Assembly (NCBI RefSeq): GCF_040958095.1
Contig: NC_091228.1
Location: 15,766,841-15,830,840 of the forward strand
Length of the DNA: 64,000 bases
Source of the DNA: Procambarus clarkii
Lineage: Eukaryota > Arthropoda > Malacostraca > Decapoda > Cambaridae
Reading direction: 5' to 3'
The notes beneath the pieces are model-generated. The model was not told where the DNA came from, made no database searches, and saw nothing but the letters and a program-made list of their open reading frames with translations. Numbering within the stretch: the stretch's first letter is position 1; each line of letters starts with the position of its first letter. Made by a program: the position numbers and the translations under genes. Positions 56,194-64,000 of this stretch are shown here, piece by piece.

Positions 56194-59100
56194 GTGGGGC
56201 AGAGGAGGAGGAGAGTAGTGGGGCAGAGGAGGAGGAGGGTAGTGGTGCAGAGGAGGAGGAGGGTAGTGGTGCAGAGGAGGAAGAGGGTAGTGGTGCAGAG
56301 GAAAAGGGTAGTGGTGCAGAGGAAGAGGCTAGTGTTGCAGAGGAGGAGGGTAGTGGTGCAGAGAAGGAGGAGGAGGAGGGTAGTGGTGCAGAGGAGGAGG
56401 AGGGTAGTGGTGCCGAGGAGGAGGGTAGTGGTGCAGAGGAGGAGGAGGAGGGTAGTGGTGCAGAGGAGGGGTAGGGTAGTTGTGCAGAGTAGGAGGAGGG
56501 TAGTGGTGCAGAGGAGGAGGGGGGAGGGTAGTGGCGCAGAGGAGGAGGAGAGAGTAGTTTTTCAGAGGAGGAGGAGGGTAGTGGTGCAGAGGAGGAGGAG
56601 GTGGGTAGTGGTGCAGAGGAGGAGGAGGGTAGTGGTGCAGAGGAGGAGTAGGAGGGTAGTGGTGCAGAGGAAGAGGAGGGTAGTGTTGCAGAGGAGGAGG
56701 AGAGCAGTTTTCCAGAGGAGGAGGAGGGTAGTGGTGCAGAGGAGGAGGAGGAGGAGGGTAGTGGTACAGAGGAAGAGGAGGGTACTGGTACAGAGGAAGA
56801 GGAGGGTAGTGGTGCAGACGAGGAGGAGGGTAGTGGTGCAGAGGAGGAGGGTAGTGGTGCAGAGGAGGAGGGAAGTGGTGCAGAGGAGGAGGGTAGTGGT
56901 GCAGAGTAGAAGGGTAGTGGTGCAGAGGAGGAGGATAGTGGTGCAGAGGAGGAGGATAGTGGTGCAGAGGAGGAGGGTAGTGGTGCAGAGGAGGAGGAGG
57001 GTAGTGGTGCAGAGGAGGAGGAGGGTAGTGGTGCAGAGGAGGAGGAGGGTAGTGGTGCAGAGGAGGAGGAGGAAAGTCATGCAGAGGAGGAGGAGGGTAG
57101 TGGTGCAGAGGAGGAGGAGGATAGTGGTGTAGAGGAGGAGGAGGAGGAGGAGGAGGGTAGTGGTGCTGAGGATGAGGAGGGTAGTGGTGCAGAGAAGGAG
57201 GGTAGTGGTACAGAGGAGGAGGATAGTGGTGCAGAGGAGGAGGGTAGTGGTGCAGAAAAGGAGGGTAGTGCTGCAGAGGAGGAGGGTAGAGGGGCAGAGG
57301 AGGAGGAGGGTAGTGGTGCAGAGGAGGAGGAGGGTAGTGATGCAGAGGAGGAGGAGGATAGTGATGCAGAAGAGGAGGGTAGTGGTGCAGAGGAGGAGGT
57401 AAGTGGTGCAGAGGAGGAGGGTAGTGGTGCAGAGGAGGAGGAGGGTAGTGGTGCAGAGGAGGAGGGTAGTGGTGCAGAGGAGGAGGATAGTGGTGCAGAC
57501 TAGGAGGGTAGTGGTGCAGAGGAGGAGGAGGGTAGTGGTGCAGAGGAGGAGTGTAGTGGTACAGAGGAGGAGGGTAGTGGTGCAGAGGAGAAGGGTAGTG
57601 ATGCAGAGGAGGACGATAGTGGTGCAAAGGAGGAGGAGGGTAGTGGTGCAGAGGAGGAGGGTAGTGGTGCAGAGGAGGAGGAGGGGAGTGGTGCAGAGAA
57701 GGAGGAGGGTAGAGGTGCAGAGGAGGAGGGTAGTGGTGCAGAGGAGGAGGGTAGTGGTGCAGAGGAGGAGTAGGAGGGTAGTGGTGCTGAGGAAGAGGAG
57801 GGTAGTGTTGCAGAAGAGGAGGAGAGCAGTTTTTCAGACGAGGAGGAGGGTAGTGGTGCAGAGGAGGAGGAGGAGGAGGGTAGTGGTACAGAGGAAGAGG
57901 AGGGTAGTGGTGCAGACGAGGAGGAGGGTAGTGGTGCAGAGGAGGAGGGTAGTGGTGCAGAGGAGGAGGGTAGTGGTGCAGAGGAGGAGGGTAGTGGTGC
58001 AGAGTAGAAGGGTAGTGGTGCAGAGGAGGATAGTGGTGCAGAAGAGGAGGGTAGTGGTGCAGAGGAGGAGGAGGGTTGTGGTGCAGAGGAGGAGGAGGGT
58101 AGTGGTGCAGAGGAGGAGGAGGAAAGTGATGCAGAGGAGGAGGAGGGTAGTGGTGCAGAGGAGGAGGAGGATATTGGTGTAGAGGAGGAGGAGGAGGAGG
58201 AGGAGGAGGGGGGTAGTGGTGCTGAGGATGAGGAGGGTAGTGGTGCAGAAGAGGAGGGTAGTGGTGCAGAGGAGGAGGATAGTGGTGCAGAGGAGGAGGG
58301 TAGTGGTGCAGAAAAGGAGGGTAGTGCTGCAGAGGAGGAGGGTAGAGGGGCAGAGGAGGAGGGTAGTGGTGCAGAGGAGGAGGAGGGTAGTGATGCAGAG
58401 GAGGAGGAGGATAGTGATGCAGAAGAGGAGGGTAGTGGTGCAGAGGAGGAGGTAAGTGGCGCAGAGGAGGAGGGTAGTGGTGCAGAGGAGGAGGAGGGTA
58501 GTGGTGCAGAGGAGGAGGGTAGTGGTGCAGAGGAGGAGGATAGTGGTGCAGAGGAGGAGGGCAGTGGTGCAGAGGAGGAGGAGGGTAGTGGTGCAGAGGA
58601 GGAGGGTAGTGGTGCAGAGGAGGAGGGTAGTGGTGCAGAGGAGAAGGGTAGTGATGCAGAGGAGGAGGATAGTGGTGCAAAGGAGGAGGAGGGTAGTGGT
58701 GCAGAGGAGGAGGGTAGTGGTGCAGAGGAGGAGGAGGGTAGAGGTGCATAGGAGGAGGGTAGTGGTGTAGAGGAGGAGGAGGGGAGTGGTGCAGAGGAGG
58801 AGGAGGGTAGAGGTGCAGAGGAGGAGGGTAGTGGTGCAGAGGAGGAGGGAAGTGGTGCAGAAGAGGAGGAGGGAAGTGGTGCAGAGGAGGAGGGTAGTGG
58901 TGCAGAAGAGGAGGAGGGAAGTGGTGCAGAGGAGGAGGAGGGTTGTGGTGCAGAGGAGGAGGAGGGTAGTGGTGCAGAGGAAGAGGGTAGTGATGCAGAG
59001 GAGGAGGAGGAGGGTAGTGGTGCAGAGGAGGAGGAGGGTAGTGGTGCAGAGGAGGAGGAGGGTAGTGGTGCAGAGGAGGAGGAGGGAAGTGGTGCAGAGG

Positions 59101-60938
59101 AGGAGGAGGGTTGTGGTGCAGAGGAGAAGGATGGTAGTGGTGCAGAGGAGGAGCAGGGTAGTTGTGCAGAGGAGGATGAGGGTAGTGGTGCAGAGGAGGA
59201 TGAGGGTTGTGGTGCAGAGGAGGAGGAGGGTAGTGGTGCAGAGGAGGAGATGGGTAGTGATGCAGAGGAGGAGGAGGAGGGTAGTGGTGCAGAGGAGGAT
59301 GAGGGTTGTGGTGCAGAGGAGGAGGAGGGTAGTGGTGCAGAGGAGGAGGTGGGTAGTGATGCAGAGGAGGAGGAGGGTAGTGGTGCAGAGGAGAAGGATG
59401 GTAGTGGTGCAGAGGAGGAGGAGGGTAGTGATGCAGAGGAGGAGGAGGAGGGTAGTGGTGCAGAGGAGGATGAGGGTTGTGGTGCAGAGGAGGAGGAGGG
59501 TAGTGGTGCAGAGGAGGAGGTGGGTAGTGATGCAGAGGAGGAGGAGGGTAGTGGTGCAGAGGAGGAGGAGGGTAGTGATGCAGAGGAGGAGGAGGGTAGT
59601 GGTGCAGAGGAGGAGGAGGATAGTGGTGCAGGGTAGGAGGAGGGTAGTGGTGCAGAGGAGGAGGAGGGTAGTGGTGCAGAGGAGGAGGGGGAGGGTAGTG
59701 GTGCAGAGGAGGAGAAGGAGGGTAGTGGTGCAGAGGAGGAGGGTAGTGGTGCAGAGGAGGAGGAAGGTAGTGGTGCATAGGAAGGTAGTGGTGCAGAGGG
59801 GGAGGGTAGTGGTGCAGAGGACGAGGAGGGTAGTGGTGCAGACGAGGAGGAGGGTAGTGGTGCAGAGGAGGAGGGGGAGGGTAGTGGGGCAGAGGAGGAG
59901 GAGGAGGGTAGTGGTGCAGAGGAGGGAAGTGGTGCAGAGGAGGAGGGTAGTGGTGCAGAGGAGGAGGAGGGTAGTGGGTCAGAGGAGGAGGAGGGTAGTG
60001 GTGCAGAGGAGGAGGAGTGTAGTGGTTCAGACGAGGAGGGTAGTGATGCAGAGGAGGAGGAGGGTAGTGGTGCAGAGGAGGAGGGTAGTGGTGCAAAGGA
60101 GGAGGGGGAGGGTAGTGGGGCAGAGGAGGAGGAGGAGGGTAGTGGTGCAGAGGAGGAGGGTAGTAGTGCAAAGGAGGAGGAGGGTAGTTGTGCAGAGGAG
60201 GAGGGTAGTGGTGCAGAGGAGGGTAGGGGTGCAGAGGAGGAAGGTAGTGGTGCAAAGGAGGAGGAGGGTAGTGGTGCAGAGGAGGAGGAGGGTAGTGGTG
60301 CAGAGGAGGAGGAGGGTAGTGGTGCAGAGGAGGAGAAGGGTAGTGGTGCAGAGGAGGAGGAGGGTAGTGGTGCAAAGGAGGAGGAGGATAGTGGTGCAGA
60401 AGAGGAGGAGGGAAGTGGTGCAAAGGAGGAGGAGGATAGTGGTGCAGACGAGGAGGGTAGTGGTGCAGAGGAGGAGTAGGATAGTGGTGCAAAGGAGGAG
60501 GAGGGTAGTGGTGCAGAGGAAGAGGAGGGTATTGGTGCAGAGGAGGAGGGTATTGGTGCAGAGGAGGAGGATAGTGGTGCAGAGGAGGAGGAGGAGGGTA
60601 GTGGTGCAGAGGAGGAGGGTAGTGGTGCAGAGGAGGAGGATAGTGGTGCAGAGGAGGAGGAGGGTAGTGGTGCAGAGGAGGAGGGTAGTGGTGCAGAGGA
60701 GGAGGATAGTGGTGCAGAGGAGGAGGAGGGTAGTGGTGCAGAGGAGGAGGAGGGTAGTGGTGCAGAGGAGGAGGAGGGTAGTAATGCAGAGGAAGAGGAG
60801 GATAGTGGTGCAGAGGAGGATGAGGGTAATGAGGCAGAGGAGGAGCTTAGTGGTGCAGAGGAGGGTAGTGGTTCAGAGGAGGAGGAAGAGGGTAGTGATG
60901 CAGAGGAGGAGGGTAATGGTGCAGAGGAGTAGAGGGTA
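56194..60938. repeat. 24-bp minisatellite, right part (4.7 kb)
   Basis: The same unit as 40973-42864, with GAG-triplet length variation. Higher-order duplication is visible: 56640-57500 and 57770-58560 share the same order of variant units (for example the AGCAGTTTT unit, the GCTGAGGATGAGG unit and the AAAAGG units), as do blocks near 59230, 59440 and 59270. The plus frames read Glu/Gly or Arg/Val repeats and the minus frames His-Tyr-Pro repeats for over 1000 codons; these are not genes. Confidence 0.97.
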
Positions 60939-60949
60939 GCGTCACCATT

Positions 60950-62878
60950 CTCCACCACTTCCCTTCACTACTCTCTACCACTGCCACATACCACTCTCCA
61001 CCACTGTCACACACCACTCTCCACCTCTGTGTCACACCACTCTCCACCTCTGTCACACACCACTCTCCATCACTGTCACACACCACTCTCCATCACTGTC
61101 ACACACCACTCTCCATCACTGTCACACACCACTCTCCATCACTGTCACACACCACTCTCCACCACTGTCACCCACCACTCTCCACCACTGTCACACACCA
61201 CTCTCCGCCACTGTCACACACCACTCTCCGCCACTGTCACACACCACTCTCCACTACTGTCACACACCACTCTCCACTACTGTCACACACCACTCTCCAC
61301 TACTGTCACACACCACTCTCCACCACTGTCACACACCACTCTCCACCACTGTCACACTCCACTCTCCGCCACTGTCACACACCACTCTCCACTACTGTCA
61401 CACACCACTCTCCACCACTGTCACACACCACTCTCCACCACTACCACACACCACTCTCCACCACTGTCACACACCACTCTCCACCACTGTCACACACCAC
61501 TCTCCACCACTGTCACACACCACTCTCCACTACTGTCACACACCACTCTCCACCACTGTCACACACCACTCTCCACCACTACCACACACCACTCTCCACC
61601 ACTGTCACACACCACTCTCCACCACTGTCACACACCACTCTCCACCGCTACCACACACCACTCTCCACCACTGTCACTCACCAATCTCAACCACTGCCAC
61701 ACACCACTCTCCACCACTGTCACACACCACTCTCCACCACTGTCACACACCACAGTCACACACAACTGCCACACACCACTTTCCACCACTGTCACACACC
61801 ACTCTCCACCACTGTCACACACCACTCTCCACCACTGTCACACACCACTCTCCACCACTGTCACACACCACAGTCACACACAACTGCCACACACCACTTT
61901 CCACCACTGTCGCTCACCACTCTCCACCACTGTCACACACCACTCTCCACCACTGCCACACACCACTCTCCACCACTGTCACACACCACTCTCCACCACT
62001 GTCACACACCACTCTCCACCACTGTCACTCACCACTGTCACACACCACTCTCCACCACTGCCCCTTACCACTCTCCACCACTGCCACACACCACTCTCCA
62101 CCACTGCCCCTCACCACTCTCCACCACTGTCACACTCCACTCTCCACCACTGTCACACACCACAGTCACACACAACTGCCACACACCACTTTCCACCACT
62201 GTCGCTCACCACTCTCCACCACTACCACACACCACTCTCCACTACTGTCACACACCACTCTCCACCACTGCCACACACCACTCTCCACCACTGTCACACA
62301 CCACTCTCCACCACTGTCACACACCACTCTCCACCACTGCCACACACCACTCTCTACCACTGCCCCTCACCAGTCTCCATCAGTGCTACACACCACTCTT
62401 TTCCACTGCCCCTTACCACTCTCCACCACTGTCACACACCACTCTCCACCACTGTCACACACCACTCTCCACCACTGTCCCACACCACTCTCCACTACTA
62501 GAACTCACCACTCTCCACCACTGTCACACACACCACTCTCCACCACTGCCACACACCACTCTCCACCACTACCACACACCACTCTCCACCACTGCCACAC
62601 ACCACTCTCCACCACTGCCACACACCACTCTCCACCACTGTCACACACCACTCTCCACCACTGCCACACACCACTCTCCACCACTGCCACACACCACTCT
62701 CCACCACTGCCACACACCACTCTCCACCACTGCCCCTCACAACTCTCCACCACTGCCACACACCACTCTCCACCACTGCCCCTCACCACTCTCCACCACA
62801 GCCACACACCACTCTCAACAACTGCCTCTCAACACTCTCCACCACTGTCACACACCACTCTCCACCACTGTCACACAC
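60950..62878. repeat. 23-bp minisatellite, about 83 units
   Basis: Unit: CTCTCCACCACTGTCACACA then CCA, period 23, with variants GCCACACACC, GCCCCTCACC and TACCACACACC. A higher-order segment containing CACACACCACAGTCACACAC recurs at 61747, 61867 and 62158. The open frame of about 490 codons cycles through all three frames of the unit. Confidence 0.97.
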
Positions 62879-63025
62879 CTGGGGCCGGATTCAGGAAGGT
62901 ACTTACGAAGGTGTTTTCTCTTAGCTAAGAACGTTTTCCTTCTTAGCGCCTTCGTGGCGGCTACGTCCGTATTCAGGTAGCTACACTAAGTGGAAAAACC
63001 TTCGTAAGTTCATTCCGGGATTTAA
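62879..63025. mobile_element. MITE-like DNA transposon fragment with imperfect terminal inverted repeats
   Basis: It starts directly at the end of the 23-bp array with CTGGGGCCGGATTCAGGAAG and CTTACGAAGG (62902-62911); CCTTCGTAAG at 62999-63008 is the inverse of the latter, followed by TTCATTCCGGGATT, a diverged inverse of the start. GGGGCCGGATTC termini are known from Harbinger-like MITEs; the family is inferred. Confidence 0.5.
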
Positions 63026-63625
63026 GTGTGGTTTCAACCACTCGTAGCTTTACGTAAACTGGATATAAGTCATTTTTTCTCTACTACATAACACTGGGAT
63101 TGATTTATGATATTGGAACATGACCAAAATATTATAGCTGGTGAATCTAGTGAAGAGGAGTCCTTCGTGTTAGTTATATATGCATTCTCTGCTTGAAACT
63201 AGAAGTAAATATGTGTTTGATGATAGTAGAAATAGTTTTATAATAGCATGATATTATACCCGTAGTTATTAAGTAAATAAACACTGGTGAACATGAAATA
63301 TGAGAGAAGGTGATGAGCCCTGCCTGATGGGATCATTTACTATCACCAAATGGCCCTGTTCACCTAGTAGTAAGGGTGTACCTTCGCTATACATACCCAT
63401 TTCTAATTTATTTAGTTTGGTTTTATTTTGAAATTAAATCTGGGTGAGACATAAAATAAAAATATGCTGCACAAATGATGTTAGGTAAGGAGAAGGGTAA
63501 AAATGTCAAAAACTTTATTCATTGAATACTTAAAGCTATAATTATGACTATATAGACTATTAAAAAAGAGAGAGGGAAGTAGGGGTCCAAGACCTCTTCC
63601 TGTTATACAATTTGGGTGTGGAACA
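63026..63625. other. AT-rich DNA, no gene seen
   Basis: No open frame of note and no recognised element. CCAAGACCTCTTCCTGTTA (63587-63605) resembles 63807-63823, suggesting a local repeat. Confidence 0.4.
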
Positions 63626-63671
63626 AGTTATTATCAAAAGAAGGCACCATGCCGGGAAGGCTATGTAGCAG
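63626..63671 (-). mobile_element. 3'-end fragment of the I/Nimb-like element, minus strand
   Basis: TTATCAAAAGAAGGCACCA and CCGGGAAGGCTATGTAGCA are the reverse complement of the last about 45 bases before the tail of the 15929-22234 element, with a few changes. No ORF2 sequence follows, so either it is a minimal truncated insertion or a 3' end shared with another family. Confidence 0.65.
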
Positions 63672-63780
63672 TAAGGCAGTGAGGTGAGGCAGCTACTTAT
63701 TTGAGAAATGCTTATTTTATTTACCTTATAAGCTGAGGCAACTTATTTTATTTGAGGAATACTCAGCTGATTCCTCTACA
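63672..63780. other. AT-rich DNA with a short local duplication
   Basis: TTATTTTATTT and CTGAGGCAACTTATTTTATTTGAGG-like stretches repeat between 63695 and 63755. Nothing coding. Confidence 0.4.
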
Positions 63781-64000
63781 TTTAGCATGGAACAAATTTG
63801 TGTCCAAGATCTCTTCCTGTTACACAAGTTTCAAGTTCATGTCGACTAAGACCTTTTGTTCGATGGCACCCATGTAGAAGTTCGCAAACAGGACACCTAG
63901 GGAAGAATCCATGGCGACCCCATCTACTTGCTTATACATGTGCCCATCCGGAAAAAAACGTTCTAAGGAAACTACTCCAAGCTTGTACTAAAGAGGCACC
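63781..64000 (-). pseudogene. Penelope-like element reverse transcriptase, partial, runs off the right edge
   Basis: From about 63947 to 63841 the minus strand reads PDGHMYKQVDGVAMDSSLG and VLFANFYMGAIEQKV. This is the conserved RT segment of Penelope-like elements (DGVAMGSPLGP..AN..M), with Asp where Gly is usual after Met. A stop (TAA) follows near 63820. Upstream the frame breaks near 63950. The catalytic YxDD and the GIY-YIG part are not in the window. Confidence 0.75.

Noticed and set aside
56329..60492. Minus-strand open frame of about 1390 codons (His-Tyr-Pro repeats)
   Set aside because: It is the 24-bp minisatellite read in one frame. All six frames are open because the unit lacks stops and changes length by triplets; there is no start context, domain or unique sequence.
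57500..60958. Minus-strand open frame of about 1150 codons (Ser/Ala/Pro-Leu repeats) and plus-strand Arg/Val or Glu/Gly frames
   Set aside because: Same array, other frames. Mutual overlap of several long frames is the signature of a stop-free repeat.
61029..62501. 490-codon Thr/His/Ser/Pro frame
   Set aside because: It is the 23-bp minisatellite; the peptide repeats every 23 residues because three units make one cycle of frames.

Overview
The window reads as arthropod nuclear DNA, most likely from a decapod crustacean such as a crayfish. The signs are one spliced C-type lectin gene of the insect/crustacean cuticle-lectin type, a TCAGT initiator behind a TATA box, CR1 and I/Nimb-like non-LTR retrotransposons, a tRNA-derived SINE of the type common in decapods, Ty3/Gypsy LTR elements, a Helitron-like end and a Penelope-like RT. 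There is no operon structure, rRNA or CRISPR array. The species is inferred, not proven.

Layout. 1-1.6 kb holds a decayed non-LTR ORF1 (minus). 2.2-5.5 kb holds the only host gene I can support with confidence: a promoter (TATA 2199, initiator 2231), a small non-coding exon, and four coding exons joined by GT-AG introns giving a 256-residue secreted lectin. 6-24 kb is a nest of retrotransposons: a plus-strand CR1 copy (7886-9028 and 13072-15062) is split by a minus-strand CR1 (9029-13067), which itself carries a short I/Nimb-like 3' end (9269-9499). Next comes another minus-strand CR1 (15063-15928 and 22235-about 23840) split by a full-length 6.3-kb I/Nimb-like element (15929-22234) flanked by 13-bp target duplications. 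24-41 kb is a run of unrelated minisatellites (units of 37, 46, 21, 28, 42, 32 and 55 bp) separated or interrupted by a solo LTR, non-LTR fragments, a Helitron-like segment and a SINE. 41-61 kb is a large 24-bp minisatellite split by a 13.3-kb Ty3/Gypsy element (42865-56193, minus) whose protease is split by a 2.6-kb CR1. 61-62.9 kb is a 23-bp minisatellite. The last kilobase has a MITE-like end, an I/Nimb-like 3' tail fragment and a Penelope-like RT running off the window.

How the parts relate. Apart from the lectin gene, nearly every coding-looking stretch is a broken transposon protein or a minisatellite whose unit has no stop codon. Target-site duplications allow a relative order: minisatellites first, then LTR, SINE and LINE insertions into them, and in the Gypsy element a later CR1. 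No element here looks able to move on its own: frameshifts, stops or altered catalytic residues were seen in every near-complete copy.
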